A stretch of DNA of 64,000 nucleotides from Wenyingzhuangia marina (GCF_900130035.1 NZ_FQXQ01000002.1:186001-250000); one strand, 5' to 3'; shown: positions 1 to 10,244, counted from the stretch's first letter. Numbers and translations are program-made. The notes: generated by a model from the letters alone, not told the origin.

Positions 1-1
1 T

Positions 2-202
2 TCTTTTACACATTGGGAAAACATGGAAGATATGTTAACTTTTGTACATGCCGATTTTCATGGAAAAGCTTTACAAGAAACCCAACGTTTGTGTAAAGAA
101 GTTTCTTTTTTACATTATGAAACTGATGATTTGGTAGATTTAAAAATGGCGATTAAAGAATTAAAAAATAGTTCGGGAACTAGAGTGATTAAATACAATT
201 AG
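2..202 (+). CDS. C-terminal part of an unidentified protein (gene starts before the window)
   Basis: An open frame runs from the first bases to a TAG at 200-202 and encodes 66 residues beginning SFTHWENMEDMLTFVHADFH. The start lies outside the window. The 'HWENMEDMLTFVHADFH' stretch followed by a short alternating segment recalls the last strand and helix of small ferredoxin-like monooxygenase-type domains (DUF3291 and relatives), but this is only an impression from a fragment. A terminator-like hairpin follows directly, so the gene is probably the last of its transcript. Confidence 0.55.
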   Translation, partial: SFTHWENMEDMLTFVHADFHGKALQETQRLCKEVSFLHYETDDLVDLKMAIKELKNSSGTRVIKYN

Positions 203-215
203 TATTTGTTTAAAT

Positions 216-248
216 AAAAAAGGGTTAACTAAATAGTCAACCTTTTTT
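216..248. terminator. Bidirectional terminator between convergent genes
   Basis: A-tract, then an imperfect stem GGGTTAACT / AGTCAACC with a short loop, then a T-tract. It lies between the end of the first gene (plus strand) and the end of the DoxX gene (minus strand), so it can serve both. Confidence 0.7.
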
Positions 249-265
249 ATAATATATAAATTCAA

Positions 266-664
266 TTAATCCCAAATATTAGAAGATGAAACACTTAACT
301 TCCCTCCTCCTGTAAAAAATAAAGTAATTGATCCTAACAGGTATAAACCTATTAATTCTATACCCCAACCTCCATAAGCATTTAGCGAAATGATCTCCGC
401 TGGATGTGCTATGAGAATAATAAAGATGGCTCCAAAAGCATAGACTAAAGAAGCCAAACGAGTTCTATAACCAATTAAGACTAAAAATGGAGCTATAATT
501 TCTGTGATATAAACGCCATAGGCCATAAAAGATGGAAATCCTTTTTCTGTTAACATCCCTTCTATGTAAGAAATGCCCTTTAACTTAGCTATTCCGTGTA
601 ATAACATTAAGCCACCAATAGCAATTCTTAAAACTAATAATCCTAAGTCGGTATTTTTTTTCAT
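266..664 (-). CDS. DoxX family membrane protein
   Basis: A 132-residue protein with about four hydrophobic segments. The N-terminal motif 'LGLLVLRIAIGGLMLLHGIAKL' and the central 'FMAYGVYITEIIAPFLVLIGYRTRLASLVYAFGAIF' fit the DoxX/DoxD-like family of small inner-membrane proteins; size is normal for the family. Family members have been linked to quinone-dependent or redox functions, but the substrate here is unknown. It stands alone on the minus strand, ending at a shared terminator. Confidence 0.85.
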   Translation of the reverse strand: MKKNTDLGLLVLRIAIGGLMLLHGIAKLKGISYIEGMLTEKGFPSFMAYGVYITEIIAPFLVLIGYRTRLASLVYAFGAIFIILIAHPAEIISLNAYGGWGIELIGLYLLGSITLFFTGGGKLSVSSSNIWD

Positions 665-731
665 AAGTTTTTACTTTAAATATAATTAATTTATAAACAT
701 CTAATTTCTAAGGTGTTTTGTTACATAAGAA

Positions 732-1769
732 TTACTTAGGGTTATCTCCCGCCATCAAACTGGATATGACATGATATTTTGGAAATTGATCTAAAATAAT
801 TTTAATGATTACCGTTATCGGAATTGACAAAATTAATCCTGGAATCCCCCAAATAAATCCCCAAAGCATTAACATTACTAAAATAGTAATTACATTTATA
901 GAAAAAGTTTTCCCCATAAAAACAGGTTCTAAAACACTTCCAAAAATCACTTGTACTCCAGTAATTGTTAAAACAAAAAATAATAAAGTACTCATTACTT
1001 CTATTTCTACCAAGGCAAATATAGATAGTAAAACAATAGATACGATAGAACCAATCATTTGAATAAAGTTGAGTAAAAAGGCTAACAATCCCCAAAATAT
1101 TGGGAAACTTACATCAAAGAAAACACATCCCAAGCTAAATCCTATTCCGGTTAATAAACTAATTACAAACTTTACTTTTATAAAAGTAATAATGTCTTTT
1201 TCTATTTTTCTAAACGTTTTAACTGATGCGTGTTTATATTTAAATACGGTATTGTTCAATAGCTTTTCTGTATCAATAGAACCTGCTAATAGTAAAATAG
1301 CAAAGAATAAGGTCATTAAAGTCATAGAAACGATGTTTCCTACAAAATCTAATGAAGGCACAATTTTACCAACAAAATTTCCTCCTTGAAAATAATGATT
1401 TATTAAAGAGTCACCTTCTACCCTAACCACACCAAAATACTGCTCAATCATTACAATTAAATCAACAATTTTAGTCTCGGCCTTTTGAAAAAAAGTACTA
1501 TTAGCTTTTAATATTTCATTACTAGATAATTTTATTAAAATAGCTGCTATTTTACCAACACCAATAATAACTAATATAACAGCCATAATTCCAACAAATT
1601 TGGGAGCATTTTTTCTGTTAAACCATCTCATTAAGGGTAAAAACAACAAAGCAATAAACATTGCTAAAACAAGAGGAATAAAAATAAAGGATAAGGTTTT
1701 CAAAAGAAAAAATATAAAAGGAATTACTATAATTAGTAATAACATATTGGTTGTTCTGGTGTCTTTCAT
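732..1769 (-). CDS. AI-2E family transporter (PerM/UPF0118-type permease)
   Basis: A 345-residue membrane protein with hydrophobic segments at both ends and a hydrophilic middle region (about residues 75-140). The C-terminal glycine- and proline-rich part 'VLEPVFMGKTFSINVITILVMLMLWGFIWGIPGLILSIPITVIIKIIL' is the signature of the AI-2E exporter-like family. Members transport autoinducer-2 or small ions/solutes; the substrate cannot be read from sequence. A second, clearly different paralogue lies at 2198-3232 on the other strand. The ATG is preceded by an AT-rich intergenic region. Confidence 0.85.
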   Translation of the reverse strand: MKDTRTTNMLLLIIVIPFIFFLLKTLSFIFIPLVLAMFIALLFLPLMRWFNRKNAPKFVGIMAVILVIIGVGKIAAILIKLSSNEILKANSTFFQKAETKIVDLIVMIEQYFGVVRVEGDSLINHYFQGGNFVGKIVPSLDFVGNIVSMTLMTLFFAILLLAGSIDTEKLLNNTVFKYKHASVKTFRKIEKDIITFIKVKFVISLLTGIGFSLGCVFFDVSFPIFWGLLAFLLNFIQMIGSIVSIVLLSIFALVEIEVMSTLLFFVLTITGVQVIFGSVLEPVFMGKTFSINVITILVMLMLWGFIWGIPGLILSIPITVIIKIILDQFPKYHVISSLMAGDNPK

Positions 1770-1953
1770 TTTTGGGTATTATGACTTATTATTTATTTAA
1801 TAAAATCTGTGTTAAAAGTAAGAAAATGAATTGTCATTTTTAGATAAAAAGTCAAGCTTCTAAATATTTTAATCTATTAAGGGAATCTTAATTTAGTTCT
1901 TGTATGACTCCTTGTTTTTTATTTGATATCTTTATGAAAAAGATGTGTGAAAT

Positions 1954-2193
1954 ATGAACAAACCTAGGATTAAAAACGAAGAACAATACGAAGCGTTAAG
2001 AGATAAAGGTTATAGTAAAGAAAAATCAGCTAGAATTGCCAATACCCCTGATGCAGGCAAAAAAGGAGGTAAAGCAAATCCATACGAAGAATGGACTAAA
2101 AAAGAGCTGTATGATAAAGCCAAAGAAATTGATATAAAAGGCAGATCTACCTTCAATAAAAAAGAACTTATTAAAGCCCTAAGAAACAATTAA
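1954..2193 (+). CDS. Small Rho-termination-factor-N / SAP-like protein
   Basis: A 79-residue, strongly charged protein. The N-terminal half ('NEEQYEALRDKGYSKEKSARIANTPDAGKKGGKA') matches the small bacterial proteins annotated DUF7218; the C-terminal half ('YEEWTKKELYDKAKEIDIKGRSTFNKKELIKALR') has the helix-extended-helix pattern of Rho N-terminal / SAP-like domains, which can bind nucleic acid. It ends four bases before the next gene, an AI-2E-type permease, so the two are probably co-transcribed. Function is unknown. Confidence 0.8.
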   Translation: MNKPRIKNEEQYEALRDKGYSKEKSARIANTPDAGKKGGKANPYEEWTKKELYDKAKEIDIKGRSTFNKKELIKALRNN

Positions 2194-2197
2194 AACT

Positions 2198-3232
2198 ATG
2201 AAGTTAATTCCCTCTAATGTGATTAGACAATTGTTTATTCTTTTATCTATCTCGCTAATTGGCTCCCTTATATTTATAAATTTAACAGCTTATCTTTCTG
2301 GCATACTTGGAGCTATTACTTTATTTGTGATATTAAAAAAGTATATGGAAAAGTTGGTAGAAAAAAACTGGACCGTAAATATTTCATCTTTTACTTTAAT
2401 GTTCATTTCATTCATAACCATTTTACTTCCTGTTTTAGGAGTGTTTTTTATGCTTGGAAACAAACTAAAAAAAGCCTCTGAAAATTCTGAACAAATTATA
2501 GAAAACATAAAAAATAAACTAAATGAAATTGAACAATATGTAGGAATAGATATTGCCTCTAACATCAACACCTCAGAAGTATCCAAATCTCTGTCTGAAA
2601 ATATTCAAAATTTAATAGGGGGAACTTTTAATACTCTAATGAGCATAGCCATTATGTATATTTTACTATATTTTATGCTTATTAACTATAACAAAATAAA
2701 TAAAGTTATATACAGTTATATTCCGTTTAAAAAGAAAAACTATGAACTTTTAAATCAAGAAATTACTTCTATGATAAAAGCAAATGCTCTAGGAATTCCT
2801 CTTGTTGCCATTGCACAAGGAATTGTAGCATTGGTTGGATTCTTAATTTTTAACATAGACAATTCTTTCTTTTGGGCAGTAATAGTAACCATTGGATCTA
2901 TGATACCTTTTATTGGTAGCATGTTAGGAATTATACCTGTATTTTTAATTGCCTACTCCAATGGAGAAACATTTAATGCATGGGCTGTTTTAGCCTATGG
3001 AGTTATTCTTGTTGGAGCTACTGACAACTTAATACGCTTATTTATATTAAAACAATTAGATGATGCTCATCCATTAATAACACTATTTGGAGTAATTATA
3101 GGAATTCCTTTATTTGGTTTTATAGGATTGATTTTTGGACCTTTACTAATGAATCTCTTTTTTATTCTTGTGCGTATTTACAAAAGTGAATATGGTAATG
3201 ATTCTCAAACTTTAGAAGTTAGTTCAGATTAA
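2198..3232 (+). CDS. AI-2E family transporter (second paralogue)
   Basis: A 344-residue membrane protein starting four bases after the small charged protein upstream. It has two N-terminal hydrophobic segments, a hydrophilic region with heptad character (residues about 90-145), then a cluster of membrane segments with 'FFWAVIVTIGSMIPFIGSMLGIIPVFLIAYSNG' and the C-terminal 'LKQLDDAHPLITLFGVIIGIPLFGFIGLIFGPLLMNLFFIL', typical of AI-2E-type permeases. It is only distantly similar to the minus-strand paralogue at 732-1769. Substrate unknown. Confidence 0.85.
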   Translation: MKLIPSNVIRQLFILLSISLIGSLIFINLTAYLSGILGAITLFVILKKYMEKLVEKNWTVNISSFTLMFISFITILLPVLGVFFMLGNKLKKASENSEQIIENIKNKLNEIEQYVGIDIASNINTSEVSKSLSENIQNLIGGTFNTLMSIAIMYILLYFMLINYNKINKVIYSYIPFKKKNYELLNQEITSMIKANALGIPLVAIAQGIVALVGFLIFNIDNSFFWAVIVTIGSMIPFIGSMLGIIPVFLIAYSNGETFNAWAVLAYGVILVGATDNLIRLFILKQLDDAHPLITLFGVIIGIPLFGFIGLIFGPLLMNLFFILVRIYKSEYGNDSQTLEVSSD

Positions 3233-3272
3233 CTTGAATTTAAAATTTGAGTAGATATTTTATATTATTTAG

Positions 3273-5729
3273 CTAATATGCATCTACATCAATATTCATT
3301 CTAATAGCTCTAAAACGTCCAATAGATTCAAACATAGTTCTTACTTTTTTGATATAATCTTTGGTCGCAGGTACCGATTGTTTTGGCGGAATTTTAATAA
3401 TCAATTGTTTGATATACATGTTCCTTACCCTAGATACAGAAGGTGCTGTGGGACCTAATAAGTTTTTACCAAAACTGTTTTTTAATGATTTCCCTAACCA
3501 CTCTGATCCTTCATTTAGCAAATTAAAATCTTTGTGTTTTAAGGTAATTTGAATCAACCTAAAATATGGAGGATAATAAAAATTTCGTCTATCAGTAATT
3601 TGCTCATTATACATTTGTTCGTAACTATTAGTGGTTACTTGCTGTAAAATTTGATGATAAGGATTAAACGTTTGTATTAATACTTGTCCTTGTTTTTGAC
3701 TACGTCCTGCCCTACCCGATACTTGAGTCAACATTTGAAAACTACGCTCATGAGCTCTAAAATCTGGAAAATTTAACATGTTGTCTGCATTCAAAACTCC
3801 AACCAAAGTAACATTGCTAAAATCCAATCCTTTAGACAACATTTGTGTCCCAACCAAAATGTCAATTTCACCATGTTGAAAAGCATCAATAATTTTAGCA
3901 TATCCATATTTACCACGAGTGGTATCTAAGTCTAAACGACCAATATTTTGTTCTGGAAAAAGGCTTAACAACTCTTGCTCAATCTGCTCTGTTCCAAAAC
4001 CTTTACTCGATAATCCTGTACTACCACATGCATCACATTGCAAAGGAATAGCTCTGTGGTATCCACAATAATGACAACGAAGTTCATGTTTAAATTTATG
4101 TTCGGTTAGGCTTACATCACAGTTAGGACATTGAGGTGAAACACCACAAGTTTCACACTCAACCAAGGGAGCAAAACCACGTCTGTTTTGAAACAAAATC
4201 ACCTGTTCTTTTAATTCCAAAGCTTCTTTAATAGCGGTTAAGAGTGTATCAGAAAAATGTCCTGTCATTCTCTTTTTTTTATGCTTTTCTTTGATGTCTA
4301 CCAAATGAATTTTGGGCATTTGCACATTTCCATATCTACGATTTAAACTCACCAAACCATATTTCCCGTTTTTGGTGTTGTAAAAAGATTCTAAACTGGG
4401 TGTAGCCGAACCTAAAATGATATGTGTTTTATGCATTTTTGCTAATACAATAGCTACATCTCTGGCATTATATCTTGGAGCAGGATCAAATTGTTTGTAT
4501 GAAGATTCGTGTTCTTCATCCACAATAATCAACCCTAGTTTTTTAAAAGGCAATAAAGTGGCAGAACGAGTTCCTAAAATAATTTTAGCTTTCTCAGAAC
4601 CCTTTAAAATATGATTCCAAACTTCTGCTCTTTCGTTTTGTGAATATTTAGAATGATAAACACTTAAATCATCTCCAAAAAAACGCTGTAATCTAACAAT
4701 CAATTGAGTGGTCAAAGCAATTTCAGGCACTAAGAACAAAACTTGCTCTCCTTTGTTAATGACCTCTTGAATTAAATGTGCATATATTTCTGTTTTACCG
4801 CTTCCGGTAACTCCATGAAACAAACATACATCCGTTTGTGTAAAAGTATTTTTAATGTCCTTAAAAGCAATCTCTTGTTCATTACTTAATTCTGGAATTG
4901 ATTGACTAGCATCTCCAAAAGAAATTCTATCTGTTTGAATTTCATAAACATCAAATATTCCTTTCTTTTCTAACCCTTTACAAACTGCATTACTAATACC
5001 CGATGTTTCTAAAAGTTCCTTCTTTTTTATAGGTGATTTGTCTTTGGCTTTTATCATAAAATAATGCATTACCAAAGTTCTCTGCTTTTCGGAACGAGAT
5101 AACAATCCTAATAATTCTTGTAACTTTTCTTTATTCTCCCATTCCTGAGTTAAACGAATATAAAGAACCATTTTAGGTTGATACTGCTCGTATATTTCCT
5201 CTTTAAGACTTATAGCCTCAACATCTATCATTCCTTTTAAAACAGGAAATACTTTTTTGGTTGATAAAATATTTGACACCTGAGAAACGGTAATCTGAGA
5301 TTGTCTTTGTAGGGCTTCATAAATCAAATAAGCATCTACTGATAAAAGATTAGAATCCTCAAAATTAGGATTGGCTATAACAACCGTTTCACTTTCCAAT
5401 AAAAAAACAGATGGTAAAGCAGCTCTTAAAACTTCCCCCAAAGAACACATATAATAATTAGCAATCCATTCCCAATGTTTTATTTGAGTTTGAGTCAATA
5501 CTGGAGTATCATCTAAAATTTGATAAATATCTTTAGCTTCATAAGCCTGTGGTTCTTCCTCATGAATGTGATAAACAATTCCTGTATATATTTTGCTTTT
5601 TCCAAAAGGTACTGCTACTCGCATTCCTGTTTTCAGGAAATGTGCTTCTTCTTCAGTAATACGATAAGTAAACTGTCTCTCTAAAGGAATGGGTAATAAA
5701 ATATCTACAAAAAAAGGTTTAAACAACAC
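3273..5729 (-). CDS. priA: Primosomal protein N' (PriA), replication-restart helicase
   Basis: An 818-residue superfamily-2 DNA helicase that rebuilds replication forks after collapse. The N-terminal part is the DNA-binding PriA domain; Walker A (GVTGSGKTE) lies near residues 306-314, the DEEH box near 404-407, motif 'GSATPS' near 440. A zinc-binding insert with paired CxxC motifs (CETC, CPNC, CHYC, CDAC, about residues 525-568) and the late helicase motif 'QVSGRAGR' are all present. Length is normal for Bacteroidota. It is a single gene, convergent with the permease gene upstream in the window. Confidence 0.97.
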   Translation of the reverse strand: MLFKPFFVDILLPIPLERQFTYRITEEEAHFLKTGMRVAVPFGKSKIYTGIVYHIHEEEPQAYEAKDIYQILDDTPVLTQTQIKHWEWIANYYMCSLGEVLRAALPSVFLLESETVVIANPNFEDSNLLSVDAYLIYEALQRQSQITVSQVSNILSTKKVFPVLKGMIDVEAISLKEEIYEQYQPKMVLYIRLTQEWENKEKLQELLGLLSRSEKQRTLVMHYFMIKAKDKSPIKKKELLETSGISNAVCKGLEKKGIFDVYEIQTDRISFGDASQSIPELSNEQEIAFKDIKNTFTQTDVCLFHGVTGSGKTEIYAHLIQEVINKGEQVLFLVPEIALTTQLIVRLQRFFGDDLSVYHSKYSQNERAEVWNHILKGSEKAKIILGTRSATLLPFKKLGLIIVDEEHESSYKQFDPAPRYNARDVAIVLAKMHKTHIILGSATPSLESFYNTKNGKYGLVSLNRRYGNVQMPKIHLVDIKEKHKKKRMTGHFSDTLLTAIKEALELKEQVILFQNRRGFAPLVECETCGVSPQCPNCDVSLTEHKFKHELRCHYCGYHRAIPLQCDACGSTGLSSKGFGTEQIEQELLSLFPEQNIGRLDLDTTRGKYGYAKIIDAFQHGEIDILVGTQMLSKGLDFSNVTLVGVLNADNMLNFPDFRAHERSFQMLTQVSGRAGRSQKQGQVLIQTFNPYHQILQQVTTNSYEQMYNEQITDRRNFYYPPYFRLIQITLKHKDFNLLNEGSEWLGKSLKNSFGKNLLGPTAPSVSRVRNMYIKQLIIKIPPKQSVPATKDYIKKVRTMFESIGRFRAIRMNIDVDAY

Positions 5730-5873
5730 TTTATAAGAAATTAAGATTGTTGCAAAGAAATGGGAATTTAAGCGTTTAAAAAAATCTTTAAATCATAAAG
5801 TTTAGCTGATGAATATCATAGTTGTTAAAGGTTCTTAGTTGTAACTTGATATATAATATTAAAATCTATTGTC

Positions 5874-6257
5874 ATGAATACTTCTATCCTAATTGCTAGA
5901 GTTTTAATGTCTCTTTATTTAATTTTCGGATTCGGAATGTTAATGAATCAGACGTATTATAAACAAGAAATCAATAAACTTTTATTAAAACCAACCTTTG
6001 TACTACTAAGTGGATTTTTAGCGATAACTTGTGGGGTTATTATTATTTCTGTACATCCTAATTGGAGTGATGACTGGAGAGTTATGATTACTTTATTTGG
6101 ATGGGGAATTATTTTAAAAGGAGCCTTTTTTATCATTGCTCCAAAACAAACACAAAAAATTAAATACACTTTATCAAAATCTGAGAGTATTGCTCCAATG
6201 ACTATTCTGTTATTAGTACTTGGGCTTCTTTTTGGTTATTATGGGTTTATTAAGTAA
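5874..6257 (+). CDS. Small four-helix membrane protein, unknown function
   Basis: A 127-residue protein with about four hydrophobic segments (residues roughly 5-20, 38-57, 70-90 and 105-124) separated by short polar turns. I recognise no enzymatic motif; the general look is that of uncharacterised integral membrane proteins of Flavobacteriaceae. The ATG at 5874 starts a hydrophobic segment immediately. It stands alone. Confidence 0.7.
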   Translation: MNTSILIARVLMSLYLIFGFGMLMNQTYYKQEINKLLLKPTFVLLSGFLAITCGVIIISVHPNWSDDWRVMITLFGWGIILKGAFFIIAPKQTQKIKYTLSKSESIAPMTILLLVLGLLFGYYGFIK

Positions 6258-6393
6258 ACAAACGGTATCATTATATGTTTTTCTACACAAAACAATACAG
6301 GGAACTACAGGACAGTAGCAGATAGTTTTTGTTTTTTTTGTAAATATTTTTACAATTAATTACATAATTAAGAATACAAACAACTATTTAACA

Positions 6394-9270
6394 ATGAATT
6401 CATCAAAAAAAAACAACTTAATCATCACAATGATGTTAACCGTTTTTTTATCAATCTCTACCATGGCATCAAATACACCAGGTTTACATAGAATTGATAA
6501 AGAAACAAATACTACTAAAATAAAAGAAAGTCCCTTAGCTGAAAACTTAGTTGAGGAGCGTGTGCCTGTAATACATCTTATAGGAGATTCTACAGTAGCT
6601 AGTTATAACGAAGGTGGTTTTCCTTTTCCTTTAACAGGTTGGGGACAAGTACTTCAAAATTATATTGATGAAAGCAATTATGTAATTAATAACAAAGCAA
6701 TTGCTGGAACAAGTTCAAAAAGTTTTTATGAAAACCATTGGACAGATGTAATTAACAACGTACAAGCAGGAGATTATGTTTTTGTTCAATTTGGAATTAA
6801 TGATAGAGCTAAAGACCCTAACAGAGAAACTGATCCTGCTACCACCTTTAAACAATATCTTACAAATTTCGTAAATGAAACTCAGGCCAAAGGAGCTACT
6901 TGTGTATTAGTTTCTACCGTAAGAAGAAATGCTTGGAATGATACAACACCAAATACTGTTTACGATTCATACCACGGGCATCCTGTAGCGACAAGAGAAT
7001 TGGCTGCAACTTTAAATATCCCTTTAATTGATTTAGATAATAAAGCTAAAGTGTTAATGGAATCCGTTGGAAAACCATACTCTACTGATTTTATTTATTT
7101 ACATCTTAATCCAGGTGAATATCCTGCATATCCTAATGGAAAAGCTGACGATGTACATTTTAAAAGAATGGGGGCTTTAGAAATGGCTAAACTTGTCGTT
7201 GATGAAATTCAAGACGAAGCTTCTACTTTTAATAGTATGAATCTTTTAGTATCCTCATTAAAAAATACTCATAGCATTACTATCAATAAAAACATGGAAG
7301 ATGCTGGATTGGTAACTAGAAATCAAGTATTCCCTGTAGGTATTAGCATCACATTAAAAGCAACACAAAACCCAGGATATATTTTTAAAAGATGGGAGGA
7401 TGAAGCAAACAATACTGTAAGTACTAACAAATTATACAACATCACTACAGGAAGTTCTGATGTTACATATAATGCTATTTATGAAATTGATGCAGATTGT
7501 CCTCCTGTTACTCTATTCACAAAAGTAAATGATGGAACTTTAGAAAAAACAAATAAAGCGATCGTAAGTACGGGGGATAATGTAATTTTTTCTCCTGATG
7601 CGGTTGAAGGTGGTACATGGAGTTGGACAGGTCCAAATTCTTTTACTGCGACTACTAAAGATATTACATTAAATGACATCCAAACAAGCAATGCTGGTGA
7701 CTATATAGTATCTTATACCACTGCCGGTTGTGTAACTACTAAAACTTATAATGCTACTGTAGACGGAAAGGTTTATGAAGATGGTAGTGTTATGATGTCT
7801 GCAGAAGGAAGTATTGAGAACCAATCCGTAAAAATATCTTTCGATCAAAAAAATATCTCTGGTTATCTTCAATTATACCGTGATACAGATGACAATCCTG
7901 CTGGAAGAGGTAGAATTGCCTATGTTCACTCTAGTGCTACTGAATATATAGATACTGATGTGGTTGCTGGAACCACCTATTACTACTGGTTCAAAGGAGC
8001 CGACCTTAACGGAAAAGAAATAGGGGGAGGTCCTGTAAATGCATCTATACAAGGAACTACAGATTTATGGTTAGAAGCTGAATGTGGTAATACTGGTTCT
8101 GTTTGGGATGAACTGTCCGACAACAATGCTTCTAACAGTAGTTATGTAACAGTTGTAGAGGGTACAAATATTCCTGAAGGAAACACAAATACAGCTCCAG
8201 CATTAGTAAATTCTTCTGAACCGTATACTGCTGCAGAAAATAATGGAAGATGGGGTACTCTAGCCGCTCCTTGGATTACAAATAATGCTGCTAAAAACCA
8301 TGCGGGGTATGGTGGTTGGGATGATTTCCAAGGATTTAATATTTTTAACATGGAATCTGGTTGGGGAGAGCCAGATTTTATTGATGGAAAAATTCATCAA
8401 GTGGTTAATTTAGAGGCTGGAAATTATACACTAAACATTAACGTTAAAAATACAAACCAAAATACAAATCCTCAAGGAGCTTATTTTGTAGTTTCACAAG
8501 GTAATACAGGAATACCAAACACAAACGATGTTGAGACAGACGCTAATGTATTAGGGTATAGAAAAATTGATCTTGAAGAAGGAATTTTTTCAATTAACTT
8601 TACGGTTAATCAAACTTCTGATGTTTCTTTTGGACAAGTATCTACTCAATCGGGAAACTTTTTCTGTAATGTACTTTCATGGGAGTTAACAGTTCCCCCA
8701 AATACAGATAAACTAATTTCATATGATTTTAATATTTCTGAAACAAGTAATTATTCATTATGGACACGTTCCATTGCTACAAGTACAGATGATTCAATCC
8801 TAATTAGTGTTGATAATGGAGCATGGACTACTTGGAATGTTACTAACAATAGCGACTGGATTTGGAGTGAAGCGACAAATTTAAATTTAACAGCCGGAAA
8901 CCACACTTTAAATATTTCTTATAATGGAGGAGCTGTTAAATTAGATAAAATATTAATTTCTAATACAGGTATTACTCCAGCAGGGACTGGAGAAATGGCT
9001 AATAACTGTACCTTAAGTGTTGCTAATTTTGATTTTTCTTCAAAATTTAACATCAATCCAAACCCTGTAAATGAGATCTTAACTATTGAAGGTATTGATT
9101 CAAAACAATCAATTTCAGTATTTAATATTGCAGGGAGTATTGTTAAAACCACTACTATGAACATCAACAATAATAGTTTAAACGTAAGTAACTTATTACC
9201 TGGAGTTTATTTTGTAGTGTTAAATGGCAACAACAATAAAACAACAACTACTAAGTTTTTAAAAAATTAG
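6394..9270 (+). CDS. Secreted multidomain SGNH esterase (rhamnogalacturonan acetylesterase-like) with T9SS tail
   Basis: A 958-residue exported enzyme. A signal peptide (residues 1-26) is followed by an SGNH/GDSL domain like rhamnogalacturonan acetylesterases: nucleophile Ser66 in GDST, block with 'AGTSSKSF', Asn136 in 'FGINDR', and catalytic Asp252/His255 in 'DDVHF'. Then come an InlB-type repeat region (about 290-365), an Ig-like domain ending near 455, a fibronectin-like module (about 460-555), a DUF5013-like beta-sandwich (about 560-770), a second carbohydrate-binding-like beta-sandwich, and a type IX secretion C-terminal domain (FNINPNPVNEILTIEG to the end). It probably deacetylates pectin or another esterified polysaccharide at the cell surface. 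It stands alone; a perfect terminator follows. Confidence 0.88.
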   Translation: MNSSKKNNLIITMMLTVFLSISTMASNTPGLHRIDKETNTTKIKESPLAENLVEERVPVIHLIGDSTVASYNEGGFPFPLTGWGQVLQNYIDESNYVINNKAIAGTSSKSFYENHWTDVINNVQAGDYVFVQFGINDRAKDPNRETDPATTFKQYLTNFVNETQAKGATCVLVSTVRRNAWNDTTPNTVYDSYHGHPVATRELAATLNIPLIDLDNKAKVLMESVGKPYSTDFIYLHLNPGEYPAYPNGKADDVHFKRMGALEMAKLVVDEIQDEASTFNSMNLLVSSLKNTHSITINKNMEDAGLVTRNQVFPVGISITLKATQNPGYIFKRWEDEANNTVSTNKLYNITTGSSDVTYNAIYEIDADCPPVTLFTKVNDGTLEKTNKAIVSTGDNVIFSPDAVEGGTWSWTGPNSFTATTKDITLNDIQTSNAGDYIVSYTTAGCVTTKTYNATVDGKVYEDGSVMMSAEGSIENQSVKISFDQKNISGYLQLYRDTDDNPAGRGRIAYVHSSATEYIDTDVVAGTTYYYWFKGADLNGKEIGGGPVNASIQGTTDLWLEAECGNTGSVWDELSDNNASNSSYVTVVEGTNIPEGNTNTAPALVNSSEPYTAAENNGRWGTLAAPWITNNAAKNHAGYGGWDDFQGFNIFNMESGWGEPDFIDGKIHQVVNLEAGNYTLNINVKNTNQNTNPQGAYFVVSQGNTGIPNTNDVETDANVLGYRKIDLEEGIFSINFTVNQTSDVSFGQVSTQSGNFFCNVLSWELTVPPNTDKLISYDFNISETSNYSLWTRSIATSTDDSILISVDNGAWTTWNVTNNSDWIWSEATNLNLTAGNHTLNISYNGGAVKLDKILISNTGITPAGTGEMANNCTLSVANFDFSSKFNINPNPVNEILTIEGIDSKQSISVFNIAGSIVKTTTMNINNNSLNVSNLLPGVYFVVLNGNNNKTTTTKFLKN

Positions 9271-9292
9271 GAATTAGGATTAAAATTTTAAA

Positions 9293-9329
9293 TAAAAAGG
9301 CTTTCATTTTAAAATGAAAGCCTTTTTAT
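9293..9329. terminator. Strong bidirectional terminator
   Basis: A perfect 12-bp inverted repeat (GGCTTTCATTTT / AAAATGAAAGCC) flanked by A- and T-tracts, between the convergent esterase gene and the beta-barrel gene. Confidence 0.9.
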
Positions 9330-9344
9330 TTAATTAAGTGTCTT

Positions 9345-10244
9345 TTAAAACTTCCAATAAGTATAGAGACCTATTCCATAATTAAAAGTAACCTCGTTAT
9401 CAATTAAATTCTGACTCAAAGGTAATTGTGAATTTACTCCAACAACAAAATGTTCCGTTTCTGCTTGTACTCCAATAGTAGCGTTTAACATCTCTCCATT
9501 GGTTCTATTATCTACAATACCAAAACGTTTTGAGGCTAAAAAATGATCATAACTAGCTCCAACAATTGGAGCAATACTCGTATTCGTTCCCAAAGGAAAA
9601 ACATAAGAAGAGGCAACATTTACCTGTGTTTGATTTCCAAACTTAAACTCATCATTGTTAGTTCCTTTTAAAAAGTACATAGCACTTATGTTTATAGACC
9701 ACTGATTCAAGTTATAGTTATATTGTAAAGGCAATAACAAATCCCAACTTCCCGTTCCTAATTGTGCCGCAGAAGTCTGATTTAGACTAGAATTCTTTAA
9801 ATCAAATTTCCCCGTTGGCATTTTTACTCCAGCTCCGATTTTTAAACTATGATTGCTTTCTGCATTCAAAACATTAATCAAACCATAAAAACTAACATCA
9901 CCTAAACCATTATTACTAAAGTCTCCTGTTGATTTGTACCTATTGTTAAAACGATAAGGAATAGTTCCTTTGATTTGAAAATAATCTGTTAACTGATATT
10001 GTCCTGTAATACTCAAGGTATTTACATGATCATCTGCCAAAGGAATGTTAGGATTGGCATTGCTTTGGATGTATTGAAAATGCATATAATTGTAGGTAAA
10101 ACCAATATAATTTCCCCCTAAAACATTTGCAAAACCACTGCTGTTGGAGGCTCCACATCCACAAACATCGCAAGCATGTATTTTCGTAGAAAAGCTTATT
10201 AATAGAATAAAAAATATTTTAGTTAGGTCTTGCAAAACGTTCAT
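9345..10244 (-). CDS. Outer-membrane beta-barrel protein of the MbnP/MbnH-type copper locus
   Basis: A 299-residue protein with a signal peptide (MNVLQDLTKIFFILLISFSTKIHA) directly followed by CDVCGCG, a cysteine cluster that could bind a metal, and then alternating beta strands ending in an aromatic (YTYWKF), as outer-membrane barrels do. It is the last gene of a four-gene minus-strand run and overlaps the end of the di-haem peroxidase gene by 26 bases. In related loci such a barrel accompanies MbnP and MbnH homologues. Inference: it helps copper handling at the outer membrane. Confidence 0.75.
   Translation of the reverse strand: MNVLQDLTKIFFILLISFSTKIHACDVCGCGASNSSGFANVLGGNYIGFTYNYMHFQYIQSNANPNIPLADDHVNTLSITGQYQLTDYFQIKGTIPYRFNNRYKSTGDFSNNGLGDVSFYGLINVLNAESNHSLKIGAGVKMPTGKFDLKNSSLNQTSAAQLGTGSWDLLLPLQYNYNLNQWSINISAMYFLKGTNNDEFKFGNQTQVNVASSYVFPLGTNTSIAPIVGASYDHFLASKRFGIVDNRTNGEMLNATIGVQAETEHFVVGVNSQLPLSQNLIDNEVTFNYGIGLYTYWKF

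Noticed and set aside
802-1800. Overlapping frames opposite the AI-2E permease gene
   Set aside because: They run antisense to a well-supported membrane protein and have no start context or recognisable content.
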